A DNA stretch of 34,280 nucleotides from an uncultured bacterium (GTDB lineage Bacteria; Cyanobacteriota; Vampirovibrionia; Gastranaerophilales; Gastranaerophilaceae). Made by a program: the position numbers and the translations under genes. The notes beneath the pieces were generated by a model. The model saw nothing but the letters and a program-made list of their open reading frames with translations. It was not told the DNA's origin and ran no database searches. The stretch is taken from positions 1-34,280 of the forward strand of contig CASFCQ010000042.1 of NCBI GenBank assembly GCA_949293185.1. The letters run 5' to 3'. Of this stretch, positions 17,389 to 24,393 are shown one piece after another; position 1 is the stretch's first letter, and each line of letters begins with the position of its first letter.

Positions 17389-17673
17389 ATGTTAGGGTCA
17401 GTTAATTCATCACACGTTAGCGCAATACAGCTTTTGAATGCAGCCAATGCATTTAAAAATACAAAAGCCGCACCTTCTGCCGAAACAATACAAACAAATG
17501 AACCTCAAATTTCGGAAGGAATTGATATAAACGATGATTCAATCTTAAAATCACAAAACGTAAATGAAATCAAAAAATATGCGCAAATGGTAGGAGAAAA
17601 CGACCTGACTGACGACGATATCAAATACGGGCTAAGCTATGGCAGAAGCGTTATTGTGGAATACCTTGCCTGA
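17389..17673 (+). CDS. Small protein at the FlgM position, unrecognised
   Basis: The protein has 94 residues. It begins LGSVNSSHVSAIQLLNAANA and is disordered-looking in the middle. The C-terminal third is helical (NVNEIKKYAQMVGENDLTDD, then KYGLSYGRSVIVEYLA). It sits six bases after flgJ and 30 bases before flgN, where many flagellar gene clusters carry the anti-sigma-28 factor flgM. Size and the disordered-then-helical layout would suit FlgM, but I cannot see a convincing FlgM sequence signature, so this is only a positional hypothesis. Confidence 0.7.
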   Translation: MLGSVNSSHVSAIQLLNAANAFKNTKAAPSAETIQTNEPQISEGIDINDDSILKSQNVNEIKKYAQMVGENDLTDDDIKYGLSYGRSVIVEYLA

Positions 17674-17703
17674 AAAATTTTTTAAACAACACGGGAGAAA
17701 ATC

Positions 17704-18204
17704 ATGATTACAAAACAGATAAAAGAGTTAGAAAACCTTATAGATAAAGAAATTGACGGTTACAAAAATATAGAAAAACTCTACACGGATAAAAAAGAAA
17801 TTCTCATCAAAGGCAAGGCAACAGACCTGTATGATGTTGATGCAAAAATTATCAATACATATAAAACAATAAACGACCTGTCCGAAGCAAGAAAAACCGT
17901 GACAAAATCTCTTGATATCCCGACATTTTCCATAACTGATATCATAAATAAAATTAAAAATACGGATGCACAGGCAGCTAAAAAACTTGAACAGAAAAAA
18001 GCAGAAGTTAACGAACTTGCAAAAAGGATTTATAAACTTGAAAAAATCAATATAGAACTGACAAAACACGGACTGCTATTAACCGGCAAAACAATAGAAG
18101 CAATGCTAAAAGGCGTCGCCACCGTTAATAACGAATACAACGCAAAAGGTCAGAACATAACAGATGACAGATTAAAAATGTCATCAATTGTAGAAGAAGC
18201 TTAA
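17704..18204 (+). CDS. flgN: FlgN-family flagellar export chaperone
   Basis: The protein has 166 residues, almost entirely helical and Lys/Glu rich. It opens with QIKELENLIDKEIDGYKNIE, characteristic of FlgN, and has a long second helix (KKLEQKKAEVNELAKRIYKL). FlgN binds the C-termini of FlgK and FlgL and delivers them to the export gate. Both clients, flgK and flgL, follow immediately. GGGAG lies seven bases before the ATG. The family assignment rests partly on position. Confidence 0.82.
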   Translation: MITKQIKELENLIDKEIDGYKNIEKLYTDKKEILIKGKATDLYDVDAKIINTYKTINDLSEARKTVTKSLDIPTFSITDIINKIKNTDAQAAKKLEQKKAEVNELAKRIYKLEKINIELTKHGLLLTGKTIEAMLKGVATVNNEYNAKGQNITDDRLKMSSIVEEA

Positions 18205-18223
18205 CAAAAACAGGAAAAAAACC

Positions 18224-19777
18224 ATGTCAACTTCATTAATCAGTATTTTGAATATGTCACAGCATTCAATTGCTAACAATCAGGCGGCATTAAACGTTGT
18301 GAGCAACAATATCTCGAACATGAATACCACCGGTTATTCAAAACAGAGTGTTGCGTTTAGCTCTATTCCTGCTTACAACTCATATAACTATTGTTCATCT
18401 ACAGGCAGCCTGCAAATCGGCAGCGGAGCACAGCTTGTTGCAATAAACCGCAACCGTGCGCAGTGGCTGGATAATTACTTTAGAGAACAATACACGGAAT
18501 ACGGCTACTACAACCAGATTGGCTCAATGACAAATAATATCGAAAATATGATGAATAACGAGTTGAGTTCAACAGGTTTGCAGCAAAAATTGTCAGACTT
18601 TTTCTCGGCTTCGCAGGCTCTGACAACCGACCCGACTAACAATGCATACCGCATAGCCTTTGTAGAAGCGGCAGAAGATGTTGCAAATATGCTCAACAGC
18701 ATGTCTTCAAGCCTGCAATCTATGAGAGAACAGGCTGTGGGTACAATAGGCGATCCTGACAGCTTTAACAAGTCTCAAATTAAAATGAGCGTTGATGAGT
18801 TAAATAACAAACTTGCCCAGCTTGCGGAAATCAATACCGAAATATCAAAATCCATGGCAAGCGGCAGCGCAAATAATGACCTGTTAGACCAGAGAGATGT
18901 TCTGCTGGACGAGATTTCTCAGGCAATGCCTCTCACTATAACAACAAACACTAACGGAACGGTTAATGTTCATCTGGGCAACAAAGTTCTTGTAGAAGGC
19001 GGCGAACAAAAGCTGCAGCTAAACGCCGTACAAACCGATGATGAAAACAATCCTGTTGCAATCCAGCTTCTTGATATGGAGGGTAATGTCAAAAAAGCCG
19101 ATGTTACAGATCAGTTTACATCAGGTTCAATAAAGGCGATTATTGACTCCGGCGCAAACGGAGAACTAAGCTACAAATCCGTTCTTGACCAGATTGACCG
19201 TATAGCAAAAGCCTTTGCTGAAGAAATGAATAATATCCAAACAGGCACTGCTGACGGTACTATACCTTATTGCATAGACGAAAACGGACAGCTTGTTCAG
19301 GCAACAGAACCTATCTTTGTGGCAGAAGGCGGAGGAGATTTTACGGCGGCTAACATAAAAATCAACGATGCAATTTTAAAAGACCCTAAACTCATTGCCA
19401 CAGCAAGAGGCGATGCCAATATGGACCCTAATGCGGTCGGCAATACATCAAACCTTGACAGGTTCAACGAGCTTGAAAACTTAAAAATTCCTGATTTAAG
19501 CAACTCTACACCGGCTGGCGCAGGGCAGACTCTGGGAGGATTTATCACAAGCCTTGTGGCGGATATCGGTTCAAAAATTCAAACAATTAATGAAACAGCA
19601 ACTGCCCAGCAGTCAGTGGCAACACAGGCAGAAGAACAAAGAAACGCATATACAGGCGTGGATTTAAATCAGGAACTTTCAGATTTAATCAAATTCCAGC
19701 GTTCTTACGAAGCATCTGCAAGAGTTTTCAATACGGCAGCTGATTTGTTGGAAATAATAACCCAGTTAGGAGCATAA
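18224..19777 (+). CDS. flgK: Flagellar hook-filament junction protein FlgK (HAP1)
   Basis: FlgK is the first of two junction proteins between hook and filament, secreted by the flagellar type III system. At 517 residues it is within the normal range. It has the N-terminal SIANNQAALNVVSNNISNMN and TTGYSKQSV signature, DFFSASQALTTDPTNNAYR near residue 130, the central LDQRDVLLDEISQAMPL block, and the C-terminal VDLNQELSDLIKFQRSYEAS followed by ARVFNTAADLLEIITQLG. It follows its chaperone flgN by 19 bases and precedes flgL by 12. Confidence 0.97.
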   Translation: MSTSLISILNMSQHSIANNQAALNVVSNNISNMNTTGYSKQSVAFSSIPAYNSYNYCSSTGSLQIGSGAQLVAINRNRAQWLDNYFREQYTEYGYYNQIGSMTNNIENMMNNELSSTGLQQKLSDFFSASQALTTDPTNNAYRIAFVEAAEDVANMLNSMSSSLQSMREQAVGTIGDPDSFNKSQIKMSVDELNNKLAQLAEINTEISKSMASGSANNDLLDQRDVLLDEISQAMPLTITTNTNGTVNVHLGNKVLVEGGEQKLQLNAVQTDDENNPVAIQLLDMEGNVKKADVTDQFTSGSIKAIIDSGANGELSYKSVLDQIDRIAKAFAEEMNNIQTGTADGTIPYCIDENGQLVQATEPIFVAEGGGDFTAANIKINDAILKDPKLIATARGDANMDPNAVGNTSNLDRFNELENLKIPDLSNSTPAGAGQTLGGFITSLVADIGSKIQTINETATAQQSVATQAEEQRNAYTGVDLNQELSDLIKFQRSYEASARVFNTAADLLEIITQLGA

Positions 19778-19789
19778 TAAGAGGTCAAT

Positions 19790-20725
19790 ATGTTAATAAG
19801 ATCAACAACTTATAATAATTCCAGTATGATGAATTCTCTTATGGAGCAGCAAAATAAGCTGTATGAAATATATAACCAGCTTAATTCCGGCAAAAAATTT
19901 ACAAATATTTCTGAAAATCCTATTGATTCCACATCAATTATGGATTTAAACACACGTCTGCAAAAAATGGAAACTTATGAAACAAATATAAATAATGCTA
20001 CAACACAGCTGGATTATCAGGATTCAACTTTTTCTACAATAATAGAAAAAATGCAAAGAATTAACGACCTTGCCATCCAGGCAGCTAACGGCGCAGGCGG
20101 TCCGGAAACAATTACTGCCTGCAAACTTGAGATACAGGAACTTAAAGAAAGCATAGTTGCGCTGGCAAACACGCAGTATAACGGGCTTTATATTTTTAGC
20201 GGTGCAAACACAACAACACAGGCATATACGCTGGAAGATGACGGCTCAATAGTTTATCACGGCACTCCGTCAGATGATCCGGGGTATGCAAGAAAATTGG
20301 AAATTTCCGACGGTGTGTATGTAGACCTTAATATTGCAGGAGATGCAGTATTCGGCAGCTTTGACAATACAACAGATCCTCCGACAGGCGAGGGGTTGTT
20401 TAAAGTTTTGGGCGATTTGGAGGCTGCGCTGAACCTTGACCCTGCCGATACAACAAAAATAACGGAACAGCTTGATAATATTCAAAATTCTATAAAACAT
20501 GTTGCGGAGGTTCAGTCGATTTTTGGTGCAAGCTCCGCAAAAATGGAAATGACTCAGAACACTATTGACGAAACGCAAATTATTCTAGAATCGCAAAGAC
20601 AAAACCTGCAGGAAGTTGACCAGACAGAAATAATTTCCGAATACATAAAACAAAACTACGCATATCAGGCATCAATGCAGGCATATACGATAATTCAAAA
20701 CCAGTCGTTATTGAATTATATGTAA
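19790..20725 (+). CDS. flgL: Flagellar hook-filament junction protein FlgL (HAP3)
   Basis: FlgL is the second junction protein, homologous at both ends to flagellin. The protein has 311 residues. The N-terminal part has KLYEIYNQLNSGKKFTNISE and the flagellin-like NPIDSTSIMDLNTRLQKMET, then QRINDLAIQAANG and LANTQYNGLYIFSGANTTTQ. The C-terminal flagellin helix is QTEIISEYIKQNYAYQASMQ. AGAGGT lies six bases before the ATG. It is the last gene of the operon; flagellin itself is not in the window. Confidence 0.95.
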   Translation: MLIRSTTYNNSSMMNSLMEQQNKLYEIYNQLNSGKKFTNISENPIDSTSIMDLNTRLQKMETYETNINNATTQLDYQDSTFSTIIEKMQRINDLAIQAANGAGGPETITACKLEIQELKESIVALANTQYNGLYIFSGANTTTQAYTLEDDGSIVYHGTPSDDPGYARKLEISDGVYVDLNIAGDAVFGSFDNTTDPPTGEGLFKVLGDLEAALNLDPADTTKITEQLDNIQNSIKHVAEVQSIFGASSAKMEMTQNTIDETQIILESQRQNLQEVDQTEIISEYIKQNYAYQASMQAYTIIQNQSLLNYM

Positions 20726-20754
20726 AAAGTTTATCTTACCATTATTTAATTTAC

Positions 20755-20796
20755 GGGCGTAACTAGGGATATACGAATAGTTTTGCCCTTTTTTTT
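20755..20796 (+). terminator. Terminator of the flagellar operon
   Basis: GGGCGTAACTA and TAGTTTTGCCC pair with a two-base internal mismatch around a 12-base loop, followed by eight T (20789-20796). Confidence 0.8.
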
Positions 20797-20798
20797 AC

Positions 20799-20889
20799 AA
20801 GGACTCCGTTCAAAAGTTGACTAAATGTCAAGTTTTGAATGGAGGTATGCTAAGTCAGATACGTAGTATCTGCGTGCAGTATAAAAATT
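20799..20889 (+). repeat. Repeat element B, copy 2
   Basis: It is identical to copy 1 (127-215) through the first hairpin, but the second hairpin is CAGATAC-GTA-GTATCTG instead of CAAAAGC-GTA-GCTTTTG. Both arms changed together and the loop GTA is kept. It begins directly after the flagellar terminator T-run. Confidence 0.9.
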
Positions 20890-21060
20890 AAAGAAATGAA
20901 CAAATAAAAAACTAAACCTATAATTTATGTTTCCTAAACAATTGATTTCTATTAACAAATATTTTTTTCTTTACGTTCATTTTTTCTTTTTGTTTGCGAT
21001 GCAAAAAGAAAAAATGAACCAAAAAAGAAAAACACGCTATACCAAAAGAGATTTTAAAAT
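20890..21060 (+). repeat. Repeat element A, copy 2
   Basis: The first 115 bases are the reverse complement of window positions 1-120. It includes a perfect 17-base-pair hairpin, GTTCATTTTTTCTTTTT (20975-20991) with its complement at 21003-21019 and loop GTTTGCGATGC. The text after the hairpin (ACCAAAAAAGAAAAACACGC) parallels that after the 23429-23474 hairpin. A 61-codon frame at 20927-21112 is a by-product of the repeat. Confidence 0.85.
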
Positions 21061-21389
21061 TCAGAAACGAAAATTTCCGTCCACTCAAAAAATGATAAAA
21101 TCGGTACGGTAAATTTTCATTCCTTCATTTAAAAATCTCTAATCTCTAACCGTATTCCATCAGGGCTTCGCCCCGAACCCCCTACGTCTTACTATGTAAG
21201 CCGTCTATATTAAGAGTTAAAACATTAGAATTTTTGTCACCAAATTACGTAACAAATACAATTCTGATATGTAAGGCTTGTATAGTTATTATTACGGAGG
21301 AAGTTGACTATATAAAAAATATTATTATAAAATCCTGCTTTTACATGTATAATTTATTTATACAAATTATACTGTCGGAGTTTGGAAAA
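21061..21389. other. Gene-free interval before the DUF2085 gene
   Basis: No gene is visible. The stretch contains CAGGGCTTCGCCCCGAACCC near 21161, a small GGGC-TTC-GCCC hairpin, and the B-related CTGATATGTAAGGCTTGTA near 21265. TATAAAATCC near 21330 may be part of a promoter. An open frame running back to 21234 is not supported as coding. Confidence 0.5.
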
Positions 21390-21854
21390 ATGAGCAATAT
21401 TTTAAAGTGGAGTTTTAAAAATGCAATAATCGGTTTGTTTGCCGCATTTGCCGTATTTGTTGTAATATCAGCATTTGCAGCACCGGCGCTGGCTTCTATG
21501 AAAGTTTTTGTTGTCTCTGACTTTTTGTACAACTTTTTGCATAAACTATGCAAAGTCCACGGGTCATCATTGTTTTTGATTTTAGGTCATCCTATAGCTA
21601 TTTGCTCAAGATGCGTCGGCGGTTATATCTCAGGCGCAATAACAATGTATGCGTATCTGCATAAGTTTAAAATGAATAAAATTGTTTATATAATAATAGG
21701 AACTCTCGCCATAGGCGAAATTGCAGCGGAATATTTGAACTTGTTTGTAACAAATGATTTTATCAGGTTAATTGACGGTCTGTTTTTAGGTGCATTTATT
21801 GGTATGACAATAATAAAAATGCTCGATTGGCTGGAAGGCAAAAAAGGCTGGTAA
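21390..21854 (+). CDS. DUF2085-type integral membrane protein
   Basis: The protein has 154 residues and four or five hydrophobic segments. The family signature is visible: His/Cys in FLHKLCKVHGSS and then HPIAICSRCVGGYISGA (C72, R74, C75, G77). The cysteine pair suggests metal or thiol chemistry at the membrane, but the family has no settled function. I chose the ATG at 21390 because GGAG lies nine bases upstream and the family starts there; the frame is open upstream to 21234 without coding character. It stands alone. Confidence 0.82.
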   Translation: MSNILKWSFKNAIIGLFAAFAVFVVISAFAAPALASMKVFVVSDFLYNFLHKLCKVHGSSLFLILGHPIAICSRCVGGYISGAITMYAYLHKFKMNKIVYIIIGTLAIGEIAAEYLNLFVTNDFIRLIDGLFLGAFIGMTIIKMLDWLEGKKGW

Positions 21855-22218
21855 CAGCCCTGCAGTGTTTGTTTTCGGATATTTAAAAAAGATTAGTGCA
21901 CAAAAATATTTCATTTCAATTTTATTAACAATTTGTTACAAACTTAAGTCATGATTCATGTATTAATTTTACATAAAGAACTTTATTTTTAAAAAAACAA
22001 ATTCCATTTTTTATACTAATTAGACTTTAGAAGTATTCCATGAGTCAAAAAAAATGTTATAATAAAAAAACAGAGAAGAATAAGTGTTCTCTTTACCCTT
22101 TATAAAGATATGTAAAGAAATTGTTTACAATAAATGCCAAATAGTCAATAAATTACAAAAAAAGTTTTTTATATATACGTGTAGGAATAATTTAAGTAGG
22201 TAATGTCGGAGGAAAGAC
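21855..22218 (+). promoter_or_regulatory. Intergenic region with extended -10 promoter for the HEAT-repeat gene
   Basis: The extended -10 TGTTATAAT is at 22055-22063; no strong -35 is visible. The leader would be about 150 bases, starting with AGAGAA/TTCTCT (22073-22092), a small hairpin. GGAGG lies six bases before the ATG at 22219. The remainder is AT-rich with no gene. Confidence 0.5.
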
Positions 22219-23073
22219 ATGACAATTAGTGTGAACTCAAGAAAAAAACAAGCAAAAAAATCTTTTGATGAATTACTCAATGATTTAAGAACAAGCAATT
22301 CTGAAAAAGTTAGATATAATGCTGCTCGTATTCTTGGAGAAATTGGCGATTCACAGGCTGTTGAACCGCTGATTGATGTTCTTAAAAACGACAAAAACGG
22401 TTCGGTTCGTTTGTATGCCGCAAGAGCACTCGGCGAACTCGGCGATATCACAGCAACTACACCTCTTATTGAATCTTTAAGAGAAGACCGCAACGTTGAC
22501 GTTCGTGTACGTGCTGCACGTGCATTGGGTCGTTTAGGCGGTAAAGAAGTTGTTGAACCGTTAGTTGAAGCATTGAATGACGAAAATCCACAAGTTTGTA
22601 TCACTGCTACCGATGCTTTAATCGAAATCGGTGATGTTGCTACAGATGCGTTAATCGAATCTTTGGATCACGAAAAAGTTAACGTTAGATGCGATGCAAC
22701 AAGAGCACTCGGTGAAATAGGCAACCCCAAAGCAGTCGATAAAATCATCACTATGCTGAACGATGAATGGGTAAATGTCAGAATTTATGCCGTAACTTCT
22801 TTAGGCAAATTAAACGATAAAAAAGCAGTTCCTGCTTTGATTGAAGTTATGCAAAACAAAAAAGAAAATGATTTGGTAAGAGCCGGTGCAGCTGCTGCAT
22901 TGGGTGTTTTAAGAGATCAAAGAGCATTGATGCCGTTGAGAGAACTCATTATGGCAGCTGATGAACTCGGCGAACTCGAAGACACAGCTCTTAAATCATT
23001 CAAAAAAATCATGGCTGCCAACTGGCAAGCTATTCCGGGTGCAGCACCTCAAAAGAAAACAGCAGGTGTTTAA
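22219..23073 (+). CDS. HEAT-repeat protein (PBS lyase-type repeats)
   Basis: The protein has 284 residues built almost wholly of about seven HEAT repeats of roughly 31-35 residues, each with the pattern VRxxAAxALGxLGDxxAVxPL (for example VRLYAARALGELGD and VRVRAARALGRLGG). These are the short PBS-lyase/EZ-type repeats first known from cyanobacterial phycobilisome lyases, but such repeats usually act as protein-binding scaffolds and no lyase activity is implied. The first 35 residues are basic (SRKKQAKKSFDELL). The gene has a strong ribosome site and its own terminator. Confidence 0.9.
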   Translation: MTISVNSRKKQAKKSFDELLNDLRTSNSEKVRYNAARILGEIGDSQAVEPLIDVLKNDKNGSVRLYAARALGELGDITATTPLIESLREDRNVDVRVRAARALGRLGGKEVVEPLVEALNDENPQVCITATDALIEIGDVATDALIESLDHEKVNVRCDATRALGEIGNPKAVDKIITMLNDEWVNVRIYAVTSLGKLNDKKAVPALIEVMQNKKENDLVRAGAAAALGVLRDQRALMPLRELIMAADELGELEDTALKSFKKIMAANWQAIPGAAPQKKTAGV

Positions 23074-23121
23074 TCTGAATTAAACAACCCGATGTCAAAC
23101 TGACATAAAACCAAAATTAAT

Positions 23122-23150
23122 AAAAGCTCCTTAATTCTAAGGAGCTTTTT
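23122..23150. terminator. Bidirectional terminator
   Basis: AAAAGCTCCTTA (23122-23133) pairs perfectly with TAAGGAGCTTTT (23138-23149) around ATTC. The run of A before and T after lets it work for both the HEAT gene and the convergent small ORF. Confidence 0.9.
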
Positions 23151-23331
23151 ATTTTTGCATTGTTTTATCTTTAAGTTCATTTTCAAGAAAATACTCTAAA
23201 AACATAGATTGCTCCAGACTTGACCTTATATCGATTAGATTTTCAATAATTGAGCTGGTACTCTCACGTACATTTTCGATATTGCTATCAATTCTTTTTA
23301 CAATAATTTTTTTAATTTCTTCTTTTTCCAC
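23149..23331 (-). CDS. Small acidic helical protein, unknown
   Basis: The protein has 60 residues, entirely helical in composition (EEIKKIIVKRIDSNIENVRE, then STSSIIENLIDIRSSLEQSM). It starts with GTG, and AAAGGA lies seven bases upstream on the reverse strand. It converges on a bidirectional terminator shared with the HEAT gene, which supports it as a real gene. No family is recognised; the size and coiled-coil tendency would fit a small adaptor. Confidence 0.55.
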   Translation of the reverse strand: MEKEEIKKIIVKRIDSNIENVRESTSSIIENLIDIRSSLEQSMFLEYFLENELKDKTMQK

Positions 23332-23658
23332 AGCTTATTCCTTTCTAAATAATAAATATAAATATAATCATAATTATATTTATTTATATCTAATATGTCT
23401 GTGAACTATTTTTCCTAAAATTATATTTGTTCATTTCTTTCTCTTTTTTGTGATTAAAAGAGAAAGAAACGAACCAAAGAAAGAGAAAAAAACACTATAT
23501 TAAAACAGCCTCTAATGTATTTATTTCCAAAATTTTCTAACCGCTTCGCTTAACAAAAATTTTGTTCATAAATACAAAGAGTCTGTAATCAAATTCACTA
23601 CGGCAAAGCCGTAATCGCACTTCGTGCGCAGCTTCGCTGCAAATATAAAAACTAAAAC
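23332..23658. repeat. Repeat mosaic: element A-type hairpin, element C copy 2 and mini-hairpin string
   Basis: GTTCATTTCTTTCTCTTTT (23429-23447) pairs with 23456-23474 at 18 of 19 positions. Element C copy 2 follows (CAAAATTTTC at 23528-23537, right arm ending 23564, CATAAATACAAAGAGTCTGT). Then come three back-to-back hairpins with three-base loops: TACGGC-AAA-GCCGTA (23599-23613), CGCAC-TTC-GTGCG (23616-23628) and GCAGC-TTC-GCTGC (23628-23640). This string lies directly downstream of the reverse-strand PilZ gene. No gene is present in this stretch. Confidence 0.8.
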
Positions 23659-24261
23659 CTACCCCTTAAATTTCATACACTGCATAGTGATAAAATTCAT
23701 TTCTTCCTTGGAGATAGTTGTAAAAGTCAACGCGGTTAAAAATTTGAAAGTATTGTTGACTCTTATAGGCGAACAATACACAAGCTCTGCTTTGGTATGT
23801 ATAACTTTGCCCGCAAGCTGCAAATCAACTTCTAAATCGCTGTACGCGCCCATCTGTCTGTCTGCAATATATGCAAGACCTTTAGCGCAAATATTTTTTG
23901 TTGTTGCAATAAGCTTGTCCAACTCCTCGCCGTCAAAATTAATAGTTAATGTAAAATCAGTTTCTATATTGGCTCTTAAGTATTCTCTCCTTTGAGAATG
24001 TTTAATGTTGGAGGGAAACGACAACATATAAAAAGTGGTGTCATTTAAATAATTGCTTGATAGAATACGGCTTGTTGCATTATATATTCCGTCTTCGGCA
24101 TAAATGTTTATCTCTATTTCTTTTTCAGGCAGCTCGGTTTGTTGTTCAAAAAATACAGTAAGTTTTTCGTTTTCTACGTAATAAATAGTACAAAAATAAC
24201 TTTTGCCGTCTACTATTATCTCCAGTTTGTTAGAAGGTTTTAAAAAGCTGTAATTATCCAA
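23659..24261 (-). CDS. PilZ-domain (c-di-GMP-binding) protein, YcgR-like
   Basis: The protein has 200 residues. The N-terminal 85 residues resemble the YcgR/PilZN-type beta domain. The PilZ domain follows, with the c-di-GMP-binding arginine motif QRREYLR at 90-96 and the second motif NICAKG at 123-128, which corresponds to D/NxSxxG but has Cys instead of Ser. YcgR-type proteins act as flagellar brakes when bound to c-di-GMP; given the nearby flg operon this role is plausible here but inferred. The start is TTG at 24261 with GGAG six bases upstream. It has its own consensus promoter and is divergent from leuA. Confidence 0.85.
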   Translation of the reverse strand: MDNYSFLKPSNKLEIIVDGKSYFCTIYYVENEKLTVFFEQQTELPEKEIEINIYAEDGIYNATSRILSSNYLNDTTFYMLSFPSNIKHSQRREYLRANIETDFTLTINFDGEELDKLIATTKNICAKGLAYIADRQMGAYSDLEVDLQLAGKVIHTKAELVYCSPIRVNNTFKFLTALTFTTISKEEMNFITMQCMKFKG

Positions 24262-24287
24262 ATCAGACTCCGTTCTTTTACAAATCT

Positions 24288-24316
24288 ATTATATTAAGAT
24301 TAGCTAAAGCAGTCAA
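24288..24316 (-). promoter_or_regulatory. Promoter of the PilZ gene
   Basis: On the reverse strand TTGACT (24316-24311) and TATAAT (24293-24288) are separated by 17 bases, a near-perfect sigma-70-type promoter. The start codon lies 27 bases beyond the -10 box. Confidence 0.8.
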
Positions 24317-24336
24317 TTTTACACAGCTTAAACAAA

Positions 24337-24365
24337 TTGTTAGAACATAAAAATTAATCTATAAT
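24337..24365 (+). promoter_or_regulatory. Promoter of leuA
   Basis: TTGTTA (24337-24342) and TATAAT (24360-24365) have a 17-base spacer. The transcript would start near 24372, about 22 bases before the leuA ATG, leaving no room for a leader-peptide attenuator. Confidence 0.75.
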
Positions 24366-24393
24366 TAAAAAGAATAAACAGCAGGACAAAATT

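Noticed and set aside
20927-21112. 61-codon forward reading frame
   Set aside because: It lies within repeat element A copy 2 and its hairpin; the translation is low-complexity Lys/Phe.
24262-24393. Leader-peptide attenuator before leuA
   Set aside because: The predicted transcript starts only about 22 bases before the ATG and no Leu-rich short ORF or terminator hairpin is present.
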